From Mycobacterium sp. 3519A (GTDB taxonomy: Bacteria > Actinomycetota > Actinomycetes > Mycobacteriales > Mycobacteriaceae), in NCBI RefSeq assembly GCF_900240945.1, contig NZ_OESG01000013.1, positions 1,652,888 to 1,716,887 on the forward strand: a stretch of 64,000 bases of DNA, given 5' to 3'. This document shows positions 33,785-45,375 of the stretch, one piece after another; position 1 is the stretch's first letter; the number at the start of each line of letters is the position of its first letter. The translations under genes were made by a program, and so were the position numbers. The notes under the pieces were generated by a model, which was not told the DNA's origin, did not search any database, and saw only the letters and a program-made list of their open reading frames with translations.

Positions 33785-34966
33785 TCAATGGTCGTTATCG
33801 ACAGGAACGAGCGGCAATGCGACGAGCGGGAACAACGCGCAGACGGCAAACGCGACGGGGTAGCCGGCGGCGGTGATCAGCGCGCCGAACAACGGCGGCG
33901 CCACTCCAGCAGTGAACAACTGGCTGGTGTTCTGGGTGCCCAGCGCGCGGCCGCTCCAGAACGGTCCCGCGATCTCGGCGATGGCCGTGAACGCTAACCC
34001 GTTGTCGGACACGGTGATCACCGAGGCGATCATCATCACCGCGACGCTGATGGGTGAGTTGAGCCAGTCGGTCAGCGCCAGCAGTCCCATCGAGGCCGCA
34101 GCGCCGACCGCGATGGTGCGTATCGGACGCAGGCGCGAGCCCACCATGTCCGACCAGCGGCCCGCCGCGATTCGCCCAGCGGCGCCCAGTAATTGGGCGG
34201 CGGTCACCATCGCACCCGCCGACGCGGCCGACCAACCGCGGTCACTCATCAGCCACACCAGCGTGAACGTCCACACCAACACCTGCGGTGCCACCAGCAA
34301 GCACGACACCGCGTGGATGCGCCACAACACCGACGATCCGCGGTAGGGGTTGGCCAGGTCGGCTTCGTCGGCCTCGTGTCGTGGCGGCCGCGGCGGGTCG
34401 AGCACGGCGATCGCGCACACCACCGCCGACACCGCACAGACCACGGCCGGAAAGAGCAGCGCCACCGACACGCTGTGGCTCTCCGCCAGCCGCGGAATCA
34501 CCAACGCGCCCAGCCCGACTCCCAGCGGCTGCGCGGTCTGCCGAATGCCCATCACGAGGCCGCGTTGTTGCGGCGGAAACCATCCGACGACCAACCGGCC
34601 GCTGGCCGAATTGCTGCTGGCCGCCGCCATACCGCCGAGCAACAGGAACGCGCCGACTGCGACGAGTGAGTGCACCGACGCCGCCGCGAACGCTGCGGCC
34701 GCGGTCAGCGCCGAACCCACCGCCAACACGATGCGTTCACCCACCCGGTCGACGATGTAGCCCCACGCGATCAGCGTGAGCACCATGCCGAAGCTGGGCA
34801 TCGAGGACAGCAGGCCGGCTTTGGCCAGATCGAGGCCGCGTTCGGTGTGCAAGGTGGGAATGAGGAACGCCGCGCCGTTGATGAAAACGTTGGCGCACAG
34901 TGTCGCGCTGAGTGCGATGACCAACATCGACCAGCGGCGCACGGAGCTGATCGTCTCGGTGGACAC
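33785..34966 (-). CDS. Major facilitator superfamily transporter
   Basis: A 393-residue transporter with about 12 hydrophobic segments. Loop 2-3 shows the MFS signature as WGYIVDRVGERIVLAVGSAL, and the second half has GRIAAGRWSDMVGSRLRPIR, its internal repeat. Substrate is unknown. In M. tuberculosis the syntenic gene lies between the leuB region and the FAH-family gene, as here. GTG 34966 is chosen over the TTG at 34984, which has no ribosome site. It is divergent from the FAH gene. Confidence 0.85.
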   Translation of the reverse strand: MSTETISSVRRWSMLVIALSATLCANVFINGAAFLIPTLHTERGLDLAKAGLLSSMPSFGMVLTLIAWGYIVDRVGERIVLAVGSALTAAAAFAAASVHSLVAVGAFLLLGGMAAASSNSASGRLVVGWFPPQQRGLVMGIRQTAQPLGVGLGALVIPRLAESHSVSVALLFPAVVCAVSAVVCAIAVLDPPRPPRHEADEADLANPYRGSSVLWRIHAVSCLLVAPQVLVWTFTLVWLMSDRGWSAASAGAMVTAAQLLGAAGRIAAGRWSDMVGSRLRPIRTIAVGAAASMGLLALTDWLNSPISVAVMMIASVITVSDNGLAFTAIAEIAGPFWSGRALGTQNTSQLFTAGVAPPLFGALITAAGYPVAFAVCALFPLVALPLVPVDNDH

Positions 34967-35070
34967 CCGGACATCGTCGCACAACGTCTCAGGATGCTGA
35001 ATTTGTATTCCAAATGGTGAGACGTCGGACAGGACGGGGGCGTCGCGTCAACGGCCACTAGGCTGAGGCC

Positions 35071-35859
35071 ATGCGCCTTGGTCGAATCGCCAGTCCAGAC
35101 GGAGTGGCCTTTGTCAGCATTGAGGGAAACACCGACGATCCGGCGGAGGCCGTCGCCAGGGAGATCGCCGAGCATCCCTTCGGGACGCCCGACTTCACGG
35201 GCCGCCAATGGCCGCTCGCCGACGTGCGACTGCTGGCACCGATACTCGCGAGCAAGGTGGTCTGCATCGGCAAGAACTACGCCGCGCACATCGCCGAGAT
35301 GGGGGGCGGCGATTTCCCGGACCCGGTCATCTTCCTGAAGCCCAACACCGCAATCATCGGGCCGAACGTGCCGATCCAGCTGCCCGCCGACGCCAACCCG
35401 GTGCACTTCGAAGGTGAACTGGCGGTGGTGATCGGACGCCCGTGCAAGGACGTGCCCGCCGCGCGGGCGGCCGAGAACATCCTCGGCTACACCATCGGCA
35501 ACGACGTGACTGCACGCGATCAACAGAAGAAGGACGGTCAGTGGACCAGGGCGAAGGGGTACGACACCTTTTGTCCCGTCGGCCCGTGGATCGTCACCGA
35601 CCTCGACCCGACCGATCTGCGCCTGAGCACCGAGGTCAACGGTGAGGTCAAGCAGGACAGTCGAACGTCGCTGTTAATCCACGACATCGGCGCCATCGTC
35701 GAGTGGATCTCGGCGGTGATGACGCTGCTGCCCGGCGACCTGATTCTCACCGGCACCCCCGAGGGCGTCGGGCCCATCGAGGACGGCGACACCGTCAGCA
35801 TCACCGTCGAGGGTATCGGCACGTTGAGCAATCCTGTTGTGCGCAAAGGAAAGCGATGA
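35071..35859 (+). CDS. Fumarylacetoacetate hydrolase-family protein
   Basis: A 262-residue FAH-domain hydrolase/isomerase of the 2-hydroxyhepta-2,4-diene-1,7-dioate type. Metal-ligand acids are visible in [19 protein letters not shown] and the family segment [20 protein letters not shown] is followed by [33 protein letters not shown] closes the site. The natural substrate is uncertain; members hydrolyse or decarboxylate 2-oxo acids. ATG 35071 and the ATGA overlap with gltX suggest coupling of the two genes, as I recall for M. tuberculosis. Confidence 0.88.
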   Translation: MRLGRIASPDGVAFVSIEGNTDDPAEAVAREIAEHPFGTPDFTGRQWPLADVRLLAPILASKVVCIGKNYAAHIAEMGGGDFPDPVIFLKPNTAIIGPNVPIQLPADANPVHFEGELAVVIGRPCKDVPAARAAENILGYTIGNDVTARDQQKKDGQWTRAKGYDTFCPVGPWIVTDLDPTDLRLSTEVNGEVKQDSRTSLLIHDIGAIVEWISAVMTLLPGDLILTGTPEGVGPIEDGDTVSITVEGIGTLSNPVVRKGKR

Positions 35860-37355
35860 CCGCCGCGGAAGTGAGGAGCGAAGAGAAAGTTCGAGTCAGG
35901 TTCTGTCCGTCACCCACCGGCACGCCGCACGTCGGGCTGATCCGCACCGCGCTGTTCAACTGGGCCTACGCCCGACACACCGGCGGCACCTTCGTGTTCC
36001 GGCTGGAGAACACCGACCCGCAACGCGACAGCGAGGAAAGCTATCTGGCGCTGCTGGATGCGCTGAACTGGCTCGGGCTGAACTACGACGAGGGCCCCGA
36101 CATCGGTGGGCCGTACGCGCCGTACCGGCAATCCGAACGCTTCGAGATCTACCGCGACGTCGTCCAGCGGTTGCTGGACGCCGGTGAGGCATACGAGGCG
36201 TTCTCGACGCCGGAAGAGGTGGAGGCCAGGCACATCGCCGCGGGCCGTAATCCCAAGCTCGGCTACGACAACTTCGATCGCGACCTCACCGAGGAGCAGC
36301 GTGCGGCGTATGTCGCCGAGGGGCGTAAGCCTGTCGTGCGATTGCGGATGCCGGACACGGATATCTCGTGGCGCGATCTCGTCCGCGGCGACACCACTTT
36401 CGCGGCGGGCACCGTGCCCGATTTCGCGTTGACGCGCGCCAACGGAGATCCGTTGTACACGTTGGTCAATCCGGTCGACGACGCGCTGATGAAGATCACC
36501 CACGTGCTGCGCGGCGAGGACATCCTGCCGTCGACACCTCGCCAGATCGCCCTGTACCAGGCGTTGATGCGCATCGGCATCGCCGAGCGTGTCCCCGAAT
36601 TCGCCCATCTGCCAAGCGTTCTCGGTGACGGGAACAAGAAGCTGTCCAAGCGCGATCCGCAGTCCAATCTGTTTCTGCACCGCGAACGCGGCTTCATCCC
36701 GGAGGGGTTGCTCAACTACCTGGCGTTGCTCGGCTGGGGTATCGCCGAGGACCGCGACGTCTTCAGCCTCGACGAGATGGTGGCCGCGTTCGACGTCGCC
36801 GACGTCAACTCCAACCCCGCCCGCTTCGACCAGAAAAAGGCCGACGCCCTCAACGCCGAGCACATCCGGCTGTTGAGCGAAGACGATTTCACCGAGCGAC
36901 TGCGGGCCTACTTCGCGGAGCACGGTCACGACACCGGCCTGGACGCCGCGCAGTTCGCCGTGGCCGCGAAGCTGGTGCAGACCCGCATCGTGGTGCTGGG
37001 CGACGCCTGGGATCTGCTCAAGTTCCTCAATGACAACGACTTCGCTCTCGACGAAAAGGCGGCCGCCAAGGAACTGCGCGGCGACGCGGCCCCCGTGCTG
37101 GATGCGGCCATCGCTGCCCTCGAAGAGGTGGGGGACTGGACCACGGCCAAGATCGAAATAGCGCTGAAGGTGGCGCTGTTGGAAAATCTGGCACTCAAGC
37201 CCCGGAAAGCGTTCGGGCCGATTCGGGTGGCCGCCACCGGTGCCTCGATCAGTCCGCCGCTGTTCGAGTCGCTGGAACTGCTCGGCCGCGACCGCGCGTT
37301 GAGCCGACTGCGCGCGGGGCGGGAGCGGGCCGCCGCGGCGGCGGCGGAGGCGTGA
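35856..37355 (+). CDS. gltX: Glutamyl-tRNA synthetase
   Basis: A 499-residue class I synthetase. The HIGH-like signature is in [20 protein letters not shown] near residue 15 and the KMSKS-like motif is [12 protein letters not shown] near residue 260. The C-terminal anticodon-binding domain is helical. In an organism with GatCAB it probably also glutamylates tRNA-Gln. ATG 35856 overlaps the FAH stop (ATGA). The tRNA-Gln and tRNA-Glu genes follow within 320 bp, which places the enzyme beside its substrates. Confidence 0.96.
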   Translation: MTAAEVRSEEKVRVRFCPSPTGTPHVGLIRTALFNWAYARHTGGTFVFRLENTDPQRDSEESYLALLDALNWLGLNYDEGPDIGGPYAPYRQSERFEIYRDVVQRLLDAGEAYEAFSTPEEVEARHIAAGRNPKLGYDNFDRDLTEEQRAAYVAEGRKPVVRLRMPDTDISWRDLVRGDTTFAAGTVPDFALTRANGDPLYTLVNPVDDALMKITHVLRGEDILPSTPRQIALYQALMRIGIAERVPEFAHLPSVLGDGNKKLSKRDPQSNLFLHRERGFIPEGLLNYLALLGWGIAEDRDVFSLDEMVAAFDVADVNSNPARFDQKKADALNAEHIRLLSEDDFTERLRAYFAEHGHDTGLDAAQFAVAAKLVQTRIVVLGDAWDLLKFLNDNDFALDEKAAAKELRGDAAPVLDAAIAALEEVGDWTTAKIEIALKVALLENLALKPRKAFGPIRVAATGASISPPLFESLELLGRDRALSRLRAGRERAAAAAAEA

Positions 37356-37405
37356 AAAACGAGGGCAGAATCTTTGGTAGTCTGCACGTCGGCCCGATAA
37401 ACAAC

Positions 37406-37424
37406 CGGTGGCAGCCCGCCACCG
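37406..37424 (+). terminator. Small hairpin between gltX and tRNA-Gln
   Basis: CGGTGGC (37406-37412) pairs with GCCACCG (37418-37424) around a 5-nt loop, 50 nt after the gltX stop. It has no U-run. It could end the gltX transcript or mark a processing site before the tRNA. Confidence 0.45.
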
Positions 37425-37472
37425 ATTGATCGGGTCGAAAACAGCTTATGACCTGCGGTTATAGGCGGCCAA

Positions 37473-37544
37473 TGGGGTATGGTGTAATTGGCAACACAGC
37501 TGATTCTGGTTCAGCCATTCTAGGTTCGAGTCCTGGTACCCCAG
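37473..37544 (+). tRNA. tRNA-Gln (anticodon CTG)
   Basis: A 72-nt cloverleaf. The acceptor stem TGGGGTA/TACCCCA is perfect, the anticodon CTG lies at 37506-37508, and the T loop is TTCGAGT within GGTTCGAGTCC. The discriminator base is G and CCA is not encoded. It reads CAG codons. Confidence 0.95.
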
Positions 37545-37601
37545 CTGCAGTTACGGATTAGGTCGGCATGAACGCGTGCGCTATGCTGGCAATCCGGTTC
37601 T

Positions 37602-37674
37602 GGCCCCGTCGTCTAGCGGCCTAGGACGCCGCCCTCTCACGGCGGTAGCGTGGGTTCGAATCCCATCGGGGCTA
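37602..37674 (+). tRNA. tRNA-Glu (anticodon CTC)
   Basis: A 73-nt cloverleaf. The acceptor arm is GGCCCCG with CGGGGCT (one G-U pair), the anticodon stem CCGCC/GGCGG flanks the loop CTCTCAC with anticodon CTC at 37636-37638, and the T arm holds GGTTCGAATCC. CCA is not encoded. It lies 57 bp after tRNA-Gln. Confidence 0.95.
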
Positions 37675-37698
37675 CAAAACCGGTTCTCTCCTCTTCAT

Positions 37699-38400
37699 TC
37701 AGAGGCGGCGGGTCAACGCATCAGCGGCCGCCAACAAGTCGGCCGCCCAGCGTGCGCCGGGCCGACGGCCCATCCGATCAATCGGTCCCGAAACGGACAC
37801 CGCGGCGACCACCGCACCGCCCGCGTCGCGCACCGGAGCCGACACACTGGCCACCCCTGGTTCGCGTTCCGCGGCGCTCTGCGCCCACCCGCGTTTGCGA
37901 ACCTCGGCCAGCGCCCGATCGGTGAACAACGCGCCAGGCAACACCGCCTGCTGCGTCGCCGCGTCGGCGTACGCCAACAGCACCTTCGCGCCGGACCCGG
38001 CCGTCATCGGCAACCGGGTGCCCACCGGCACCGTATCCCGAAGCCCCGCAGGTGGTTCCAGCGCGGCGACACAGATCCGCGTGGTGCCTTCGCGCCGGTA
38101 GAGCTGGACACTTTCGCCGGTGATCTCGCGCAACCGCGGCAGCACCACCGCGCCAGCGGCCAGCAGCGGATCGTTGACATGCCCGGCGAGCTCCGTGAGC
38201 GCGGGGCCCAGATGCCATCGACCGTCGCCGTTGCGGCTCAGCAGCCGGTGCACCTCCAGCCCCGCGGCCAGCCGGTGGGCGGTGGCGCGCGGCAGCCCGG
38301 TGCGTTCGCACAGTTCGGCCAGCCCGCAGGGCGAGCCGGCCACCGCGTGCAGCACGCCCACCGCTTTGTCCAGCACGCCGATACCGCTATCCTGTCTCAC
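37699..38400 (-). CDS. IclR-family regulator of leuCD
   Basis: A 233-residue protein with an N-terminal winged helix (LAELCERTGLPRATAHRLAA) and a C-terminal IclR effector domain (GSGAKVLLAYADAATQQAVL). It is divergent from leuC across only 39 bp; homologues in actinobacteria (NdgR/LtbR type) are known to control leucine genes, so the same role is likely here. A pair of inverted repeats in the gap, one over its own GTG start, suits autoregulation. GTG 38400 may be leaderless: TAGTAT is 7 nt upstream on the minus strand. Confidence 0.9.
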   Translation of the reverse strand: MRQDSGIGVLDKAVGVLHAVAGSPCGLAELCERTGLPRATAHRLAAGLEVHRLLSRNGDGRWHLGPALTELAGHVNDPLLAAGAVVLPRLREITGESVQLYRREGTTRICVAALEPPAGLRDTVPVGTRLPMTAGSGAKVLLAYADAATQQAVLPGALFTDRALAEVRKRGWAQSAAEREPGVASVSAPVRDAGGAVVAAVSVSGPIDRMGRRPGARWAADLLAAADALTRRL

Positions 38401-38433
38401 AAGGAGATACTAGCTTCCCAGATTGTGAGATAG
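38392..38433. promoter_or_regulatory. Candidate IclR operator between the regulator and leuC
   Basis: CTGTCTCACAA (38392-38402) and TTGTGAGATAG (38423-38433) are inverted repeats matching at 10 of 11 positions, with 20 bp between them. The left arm overlaps the regulator's start codon and the right arm lies 7 bp before the leuC ATG, overlapping its likely -10 (GATAGT). Binding at both would silence both genes. Confidence 0.6.
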
Positions 38434-38439
38434 TCAAGT

Positions 38440-39864
38440 ATGACCACGCCGCGCACCATGGCAGAGAAGGTGTGGGCCGACCACGTCGTCGCCCACGGCA
38501 CAGGCGAGGGCGCCTCGCGCCAGCCGGACCTGATCTACATCGACCTGCACCTCATCCACGAGGTGACCAGCCCGCAGGCCTTCGACGGGCTCCGGCTCAA
38601 CAACCGGACCGTGCGCAGGCCGGACCTGACCATCGCCACCGAAGACCACAACGTGCCGACCGTCGACATCGACAAGCCGATCGCCGACCCGATCTCCCGT
38701 ACACAGGTCGAGACGCTGCGACGCAATTGCGAAGAGTTCGGCATCCGGTTGCACCCGATGGGCGACGCCGAGCAGGGCATCGTGCACATCATCGGGCCGC
38801 AGTTGGGATTGACGCAGCCCGGCATGACGGTGGTGTGCGGTGACAGCCACACTTCGACGCACGGTGCGTTCGGTGCACTTGCGATGGGCATCGGCACATC
38901 GGAGGTCGAGCACGTCTTCGCAACACAGACGCTTGCGCTGCGTCCGTTCAAGACGATGGCGGTCAACGTCGACGGTGAGTTGCCGCCCGGTGTCAGCGCG
39001 AAGGACATCATCCTTGCGGTGATCGCGAAAATCGGCACCGGCGGGGGCCAGGGCCATGTCATCGAATACCGCGGCAGCGCCATCGAATCGCTGTCGATGG
39101 AGGGTCGGATGACGATCTGCAACATGAGCATCGAGGCCGGTGCGCGCGCCGGCATGGTGGCGCCGGACGAAACGACGTTCGAGTTCTTGCGCGGTCGTCC
39201 GCACGCTCCGAAGGGTGCGGACTGGGATGCGGCCGTCGCCGCGTGGAGCGCGTTGCGCACCGACGAAGGCGCCGAATTCGACACCGAGGTGTATCTCGAC
39301 GCCTCCACGCTGAGCCCGTTCGTGACGTGGGGGACCAACCCGGGCCAGGGCGTGCCGCTGTCGGAATCGGTGCCCGACCCCGAGCTGATGTTCGACGACG
39401 CCGAACGGCAATCGGCCGAGAAAGCGTTGGCGTACATGGATCTTCGGCCCGGTACCGCGATGCGCGACATCGCCGTTGACGCAGTCTTCGTCGGGTCGTG
39501 CACCAACGGCAGGATCGAGGACTTGCGGGTCGTGGCCGACGTCCTGCGCGGCCGCAAGGTCGCCGACGATGTGCGGATGCTCATCGTGCCGGGGTCGATG
39601 CGAGTGCGCGCGCAGGCCGAATCCGAGGGTCTCGGCGAGATCTTCACTGCCGCCGGGGCGCAGTGGCGCCAAGCCGGTTGCTCGATGTGTCTCGGCATGA
39701 ACCCGGACCAGTTGGCGCCCGGCGAGCGTTGCGCGTCGACCTCGAACCGCAATTTCGAGGGCAGGCAAGGCAAGGGCGGCCGCACTCATTTGGTGTCACC
39801 CGCCGTCGCCGCTGCCACCGCTGTGCGCGGCACGCTGTCCTCGCCCGCCGACCTGACCCAGTAA
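38440..39864 (+). CDS. leuC: 3-isopropylmalate dehydratase, large subunit
   Basis: A 474-residue aconitase-family subunit that, with LeuD, isomerises 2- to 3-isopropylmalate. The three [4Fe-4S] cysteines are in [20 protein letters not shown] and [34 protein letters not shown] is the substrate-site block. Length is typical. ATG 38440 may be at the 5' end of the mRNA. leuD follows after 12 nt. Confidence 0.96.
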   Translation: MTTPRTMAEKVWADHVVAHGTGEGASRQPDLIYIDLHLIHEVTSPQAFDGLRLNNRTVRRPDLTIATEDHNVPTVDIDKPIADPISRTQVETLRRNCEEFGIRLHPMGDAEQGIVHIIGPQLGLTQPGMTVVCGDSHTSTHGAFGALAMGIGTSEVEHVFATQTLALRPFKTMAVNVDGELPPGVSAKDIILAVIAKIGTGGGQGHVIEYRGSAIESLSMEGRMTICNMSIEAGARAGMVAPDETTFEFLRGRPHAPKGADWDAAVAAWSALRTDEGAEFDTEVYLDASTLSPFVTWGTNPGQGVPLSESVPDPELMFDDAERQSAEKALAYMDLRPGTAMRDIAVDAVFVGSCTNGRIEDLRVVADVLRGRKVADDVRMLIVPGSMRVRAQAESEGLGEIFTAAGAQWRQAGCSMCLGMNPDQLAPGERCASTSNRNFEGRQGKGGRTHLVSPAVAAATAVRGTLSSPADLTQ

Positions 39865-39876
39865 GAGGAGATCGGA

Positions 39877-40470
39877 ATGCAAGCTTTTCGCACCCACAAG
39901 GGCATCGGAGTTCCGCTGCGCCGGTCCAATGTGGATACCGACCAAATCATTCCCGCCGTCTATTTGAAGCGGGTCACCCGAACAGGTTTCGAGGATGGTC
40001 TGTTCGCCGCCTGGCGCACCGATCCGTCCTTCGTGCTGAATCTGCCGCCCTTCGACAAGGGATCTGTGTTGGTGGCGGGTCCCGATTTCGGCACCGGCTC
40101 GTCGCGTGAGCATGCCGTCTGGGCGTTGATGGACTTCGGCTTCAGGGTCGTCATCTCGTCTCGATTCGCCGATATTTTTCGCGGCAATGCGGGCAAGGCG
40201 GGCCTCCTGGCGGCGGAAGTCGCGCAAGATGATGTGGAACTCCTGTGGAAGCTCATCGAGGAGCAGCCGGGGGTGGAAATCACTGTGAATCTTCAAGATC
40301 GGAATATCGTCGCCGGAACGGTCATGGTGCCGTTCAAGATTGACGATTACACGGCCTGGCGACTGCTCGAGGGACTCGACGATATAGGCCTTACGCTGCG
40401 AAAACTCGATGAAATCGAGGCGTACGAGGCGAGCAGGCCGAGCTGGAAGCCACGCACTCTGCAGGCGTGA
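39877..40470 (+). CDS. leuD: 3-isopropylmalate dehydratase, small subunit
   Basis: A 197-residue swivel-domain subunit. It carries [20 protein letters not shown] and [20 protein letters not shown], the conserved substrate-binding parts, then [21 protein letters not shown] 39877 has GAGGAGATC upstream. It is the last gene of the leuCD operon; 192 bp separate it from hupB. Confidence 0.96.
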   Translation: MQAFRTHKGIGVPLRRSNVDTDQIIPAVYLKRVTRTGFEDGLFAAWRTDPSFVLNLPPFDKGSVLVAGPDFGTGSSREHAVWALMDFGFRVVISSRFADIFRGNAGKAGLLAAEVAQDDVELLWKLIEEQPGVEITVNLQDRNIVAGTVMVPFKIDDYTAWRLLEGLDDIGLTLRKLDEIEAYEASRPSWKPRTLQA

Positions 40471-40662
40471 GGATTCGGCCGCGGCGAGCCGAAATCGCCA
40501 CCTTCACCCCAGTTCTCGGAGCCCTCGGCTTCAGACCAAGGGGGGCAAGAAAGTTCGCTAGTTTCGCTTGAAATTGCGCGTGGCTCTTGGAAATCAATGG
40601 TCAATGGGTTTACCGTGTCCACTAGTCGGTCCAAAGAGGACCACTGGTTTCGGAGGTTTTGG

Positions 40663-41307
40663 ATGAACAAAGCGGAGCTCATCGACGTACTCACGGAGAA
40701 ACTGGGCTCGGATCGTCGGCAAGCAACGGCGGCGGTGGAGAACGTTGTCGACACCATCGTGCGTGCGGTGCACAAGGGTGACAGCGTCACCATTACCGGC
40801 TTCGGCGTGTTCGAGCAGCGCCGTCGTGCCGCCCGTGTCGCGCGGAACCCGCGCACCGGCGAGACGGTGAAAGTAAAGCCCACCTCCGTGCCGGCATTCA
40901 GGCCCGGCGCTCAATTCAAAGCGGTTGTCTCTGGCGCACAAAAGCTCCCGGCGGAAGGACCAGCAGTGAAGCGTGGCGTGACTGCGGGCGGAGGCGCTCG
41001 CAAGGCCGTGAAGAGAGCGGCCGTCAAGAAGGCCGTGAAGAGAGCGGCCGTCAAGAAGGCAGTGAAGAAGGCGGCCGTCAAGAAGGCTGTCAAGCGCACC
41101 GCCGCGAAGAAGGCAGTGAAGCGCGCCGCCGTCAAGAAGGCAGTGAAGCGCACCGCGGCCAAGAAAGCGGTGAAGAAGGCCGCCGCCAAGAAGGCAGTGA
41201 AGAAGGCTGCCGCCAAGAAGGTAGTGGCCAAGAGGGCCGCCGCCAAGAAGACGGCTCGGAAGGCTCCGGCACGCAAGGCTCCGGCCAAGCGTGGTGGTCG
41301 TCGCTGA
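40663..41307 (+). CDS. hupB: Nucleoid protein HupB (HU with Lys/Ala repeat tail)
   Basis: A 214-residue histone-like protein. The first 90 residues are a canonical HU domain ([40 protein letters not shown], then the arm and [11 protein letters not shown]). The rest is a histone H1-like tail made of repeats such as KKAVKRAA and KKAVKKAA, ending [11 protein letters not shown]. HupB compacts DNA and affects mycobactin, cell wall and drug tolerance in mycobacteria. ATG 40663 follows CGGAGGTTTTGG; the start at 40597 would lie before the ribosome site. Same size as the M. tuberculosis protein. Confidence 0.96.
   Translation: MNKAELIDVLTEKLGSDRRQATAAVENVVDTIVRAVHKGDSVTITGFGVFEQRRRAARVARNPRTGETVKVKPTSVPAFRPGAQFKAVVSGAQKLPAEGPAVKRGVTAGGGARKAVKRAAVKKAVKRAAVKKAVKKAAVKKAVKRTAAKKAVKRAAVKKAVKRTAAKKAVKKAAAKKAVKKAAAKKVVAKRAAAKKTARKAPARKAPAKRGGRR
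41003..41262 (+). repeat. Tandem repeats in the hupB tail
   Basis: Short in-frame repeats coding for [12 protein letters not shown] units. The first two 27-bp copies, starting near 41004 and 41031, are almost identical at the DNA level, so slippage and length variation among strains are expected. Confidence 0.8.
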
Positions 41308-41317
41308 ATTTCGTCAT

Positions 41318-41356
41318 CAGACACGCCGTGGGTTCTCGTGACCCACGGCGTGTCTG
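41318..41356. terminator. Strong terminator between hupB and mutT1
   Basis: A 16-bp perfect stem (41318-41333 with 41341-41356; core ACACGCCGTGGGT) encloses the loop TCTCGTG. It lies 11 nt after the hupB stop and before the convergent mutT1, so it may serve both directions. Confidence 0.85.
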
Positions 41357-41441
41357 CGTGCGGTGAGTTCGGCGGCGCCCCGCGCACTTTGGATTCAATG
41401 GCCCGGCACCTGCCTCGAGTCGCCGCCAGACCGGCCCGACG

Positions 41442-42371
41442 TCAGCTTTTGACCGCGAGCGGGCTGCCGATGTGGTCGGCGGCTATCAAGTGATCGTCCG
41501 CTAAGGACAGCACCCAAACGCTGCCCTTGCGGTTGCGCGATTTGTCCGGGCGCACCCCGTCGCGCGCCGACCACCACGCGATGAGATCGGGTATCACCTT
41601 GCCCTGCGTGCAGATGACGGGCGTGCCTGACGCGGCGGCGATTTCAAGGAACCGGTGCCTGGCTGCCTTGCGGTTGTTGGCGTAGGCCTCCTCGGTCAAC
41701 AACGGCTCGTCTGCGATGGTGACGCCGAGTTCCTCCGCGAGCGGTTCAAGCGTCTGATGGCAGCGCACCCTGTCCGCGGCGTAGAGCGTATCGGCACCGA
41801 ACGCCAACAGCACGCCCACGAGGGACTCGGCCTGTGCACGGCCGCGCTTGTCCAGTGGTCGCTTGCGGTCGTCGCCCTTGTACCGTGACTTGCTGCCCGC
41901 GGTCCCGTGCCGCACGATCAACACGGTCTTGGTGTCGACGGGATGTTTTGCAAAGCGGCGCAACACTTTTCGGTCGTGCGGGTACTCCAGTTGCTTCATC
42001 GCCTCGGCCATCGGAAGCCACTTGAGTTCGTCGACTTCCGCGTTCGGGTTGAACTCGCCATCGCCGGCGCGGGCCGCCCAGTAGCGCACCTTCTTGACGC
42101 CTTGCTCGACGGGGTAGCTGACCGCGGCGAGTCGCCTGCCGAGGGTCGACGAGTAGCCGGTCTCCTCACGGATTTCGCGTACGGCGGTCACCGGTTCGGT
42201 TTCACCGGGGTCGACCTTGCCCTTGGGCAGTGACCAATCGTCGTAGCGCGGGCGGTGGATGATCGCGACTTCGGGCACCGACAGGTCGTCGTTGTGCCGC
42301 CAGAGCACGGCACCTGCCGCGAGTACAGCCTTGGTCGTCGGGACCGCGTCCGGGGCAACTTCCTTCGGCAC
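41442..42371 (-). CDS. mutT1: Nudix hydrolase with histidine phosphatase domain
   Basis: A 309-residue two-domain protein. The N-terminal Nudix box is [20 protein letters not shown] followed by EETG (residues about 50-73). The C-terminal histidine phosphatase domain has [20 protein letters not shown]. In mycobacteria MutT1 degrades 8-oxo-dGTP and diadenosine polyphosphates. It is read toward hupB and is 47 nt downstream of ppk1, which suits a shared polyphosphate/nucleotide stress operon. The start is GTG 42371. Confidence 0.93.
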   Translation of the reverse strand: MPKEVAPDAVPTTKAVLAAGAVLWRHNDDLSVPEVAIIHRPRYDDWSLPKGKVDPGETEPVTAVREIREETGYSSTLGRRLAAVSYPVEQGVKKVRYWAARAGDGEFNPNAEVDELKWLPMAEAMKQLEYPHDRKVLRRFAKHPVDTKTVLIVRHGTAGSKSRYKGDDRKRPLDKRGRAQAESLVGVLLAFGADTLYAADRVRCHQTLEPLAEELGVTIADEPLLTEEAYANNRKAARHRFLEIAAASGTPVICTQGKVIPDLIAWWSARDGVRPDKSRNRKGSVWVLSLADDHLIAADHIGSPLAVKS

Positions 42372-42418
42372 CTCAACTCCTGCAGGTCATCCGACCGCCA
42401 CGGGTCGCGTCGTCACGG

Positions 42419-44572
42419 TTACGGATGTCGGTGGCGTTCCATCAGCGACACCTGGTGGTCGCGTACGGTTGCGCCCGCGCTCGGCAACGCCGTCCAGCGC
42501 CCGTCGGTACCCAACTCCCAGCAGCGGGTCGCAGGATCCATCGTGGACTCGAACACGTCGTTCAACTGCGCGGTCAACCGCGGATCCTTCACTTGCGCCA
42601 TCACTTCTACCCGGCGGTCGAGATTACGGTGCATCATGTCGGCGCTACCGATCCAGAACTCGTCGATGGCATTGAAGTGGATTATCCGCGAGTGCTCCAG
42701 GAACCGGCCGAGAATCGAACGTACGACAATGTTGTCGGAGTAGCCGGGCGCACCCGGTTTCAGCGCGCAGATGCCGCGCACCACCACCTCGACCCGCACT
42801 CCGGATTGAGAGGCGCGGTACAGAGCGTCGATCACCTGTTCGTCGACCAACGCGTTGGCCTTCATCCGGATCCGGCCCTGCGCACCGTCGCGGGTAGCGG
42901 CGATTTCGCGCTCGATGCGCTCGATGATGCCCTTGCGCACCCCGTACGGCGCCACCAGCAGATTGCGGTACGACTCCTTGCGTGAGTAGCCCGTCAGCGA
43001 GTTGAACAGATCGGTCAGGTCCGCACCGATGTCCGGCGCCGCGGTGAGCAGGCCGACATCTTCATACAGACGGGCGGTTTTCGGGTTGTAGTTGCCCGTG
43101 CCGATATGGCAGTAGCGACGAATCATCGAGCCTTCGCGGCGCACCACCAGGCAGGTCTTGCAGTGCGTCTTCAAACCGATCAGCCCGTAGACCACGTGCA
43201 CACCTGCCTGTTCCAGTGCACGCGCCCACTTGATGTTGGCCTGTTCGTCGAAGCGTGCCTTGATCTCGACGAGCGCGACCACCTGCTTGCCCGCCTCGGC
43301 TGCGTCGATGAGCGCGTTGACAATCGGTGAATCACCGGAGGTGCGGTAGAGCGTCTGCTTGATCGCCAGCACGTTCGGGTCGGCGGCGGCCTGCTCGATG
43401 AACCGCTGCACGGTGGTGGAGAACGAATCGTAGGGGTGATGGACCAGCACGTCGCCGTCGCGCAGCGTGGCGAAGATGCTCTTCGGGGTCTCACGTTCAC
43501 CGAACGCGGGCGGTGTCGCCGGCACGAACGGCGGATCCTTGAGTGCCGGACGGTCGACACCATAGATCTGCCACAGCGACGACAAATCCAGCAGGCCCGG
43601 CACTTCGATCACATCGCCGGGGGCGACGTCGAGTTCGCGCAACAACAATTCGAGCATGCTCTCGGTCATGTCGTCGGACACCTCGAGACGTACGGGCGAG
43701 CCGAAGCGGCGCCGCGCGAGTTCCCGTTCGAGTGCCTGCAGCAGATCCTCGTCGCGATCCTCTTCGACCTCGAAATCCGCGTTGCGCGTGATACGAAAGG
43801 CGTGATGTTCGACGACTTCGAGACCGGGGAACAGCACCGAGAGGAATGCCGCGATCAACTCCTCCATCGGAAGGAACCGCACGACATCCGAGCTGCCTTC
43901 GCGGGGAGCGAGTTCCACGAAGCGATCGACGTTGTCGGGCACCTTGACGCGAGCGAAGTGCTGGCCGCCGTCGTCGGGATGTTTTACGGTGATCGCCAAG
44001 TTGAGGCTCAAGCCGCTCACGAACGGGAACGGATGGGCCGGGTCGACCGCCAGCGGCGTCAACACCGGGAACACCTGTTCGTGAAAGTACGTCGACAGCC
44101 GCGCGCGTTCGTCGTCGTCGAGTTCGGCCCATGTGACGATGACAATGCCTTCGTCGGCCAGTGCCGGACGCACCGAGTCGAGAAAGACATGCGCGTGCCG
44201 GTCGGCGATCTGCTGGGTGCGCTCGTTGATCCGGCGCAACTGCTCACGCGGCGACAAACCGTCGGCCGACCGCACCGACAAACCCATCTCGTCGCGACGC
44301 TTCAGGCCCGCAACGCGCACCATGTAGAACTCGTCGAGGTTCGACGCGAAGATCGCGAGGAACTTCGCTCGTTCCAGCAGAGGTAATGACGTGTCGGCGG
44401 CCAGCGCCAGCACCCGGGCGTTGAAGTCCAACCAGCTCAGCTCGCGGTTGAGGTAGCGATCCTCGGGCAGCGCGTTGTCCACCGCCGGTGACGTCGCGGC
44501 GGGCGGCGACTCGGGCGCCGAGGCGACCAAGTCCGAGCTAGTGGGTCGGATCTGGGCTTCGGCTTCGGTCAT
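42419..44572 (-). CDS. ppk1: Polyphosphate kinase
   Basis: A 717-residue PPK1 that makes inorganic polyphosphate from ATP and the reverse. Domain order N, H, C1, C2 is intact: [16 protein letters not shown] at the start, [20 protein letters not shown] in C1 and the catalytic-histidine segment [19 protein letters not shown], then the second phosphotransfer region with [12 protein letters not shown] near the end. ATG 44572. fbiD precedes it by 66 nt and mutT1 follows. Confidence 0.95.
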   Translation of the reverse strand: MTEAEAQIRPTSSDLVASAPESPPAATSPAVDNALPEDRYLNRELSWLDFNARVLALAADTSLPLLERAKFLAIFASNLDEFYMVRVAGLKRRDEMGLSVRSADGLSPREQLRRINERTQQIADRHAHVFLDSVRPALADEGIVIVTWAELDDDERARLSTYFHEQVFPVLTPLAVDPAHPFPFVSGLSLNLAITVKHPDDGGQHFARVKVPDNVDRFVELAPREGSSDVVRFLPMEELIAAFLSVLFPGLEVVEHHAFRITRNADFEVEEDRDEDLLQALERELARRRFGSPVRLEVSDDMTESMLELLLRELDVAPGDVIEVPGLLDLSSLWQIYGVDRPALKDPPFVPATPPAFGERETPKSIFATLRDGDVLVHHPYDSFSTTVQRFIEQAAADPNVLAIKQTLYRTSGDSPIVNALIDAAEAGKQVVALVEIKARFDEQANIKWARALEQAGVHVVYGLIGLKTHCKTCLVVRREGSMIRRYCHIGTGNYNPKTARLYEDVGLLTAAPDIGADLTDLFNSLTGYSRKESYRNLLVAPYGVRKGIIERIEREIAATRDGAQGRIRMKANALVDEQVIDALYRASQSGVRVEVVVRGICALKPGAPGYSDNIVVRSILGRFLEHSRIIHFNAIDEFWIGSADMMHRNLDRRVEVMAQVKDPRLTAQLNDVFESTMDPATRCWELGTDGRWTALPSAGATVRDHQVSLMERHRHP

Positions 44573-44638
44573 GGTGTCGATAATCCCTTATCGACCAGTC
44601 ACCCGGCTACCGCGATGCCCGATCCCTTCGCCAGCTGT

Positions 44639-45325
<687 letters not shown>

Positions 45326-45375
45326 TCAGAGGTGACGGCCGAGGCCAAAACCGACCATCGCGCTACTGTGGAGCG

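Noticed and set aside
38434..39789. A 451-codon minus-strand frame opposite leuC
   Set aside because: Full overlap with leuC and shadow-type composition.
41003..41262. Possible CRISPR array suggested by short repeats
   Set aside because: The repeats are in frame in hupB, vary like codons and have no unique spacers.
40911..41387. Ala/Phe/Thr-rich hydrophobic frame opposite the hupB tail
   Set aside because: It is the mirror of the Lys/Ala repeats; apparent membrane character comes from the antisense of AAG codons.
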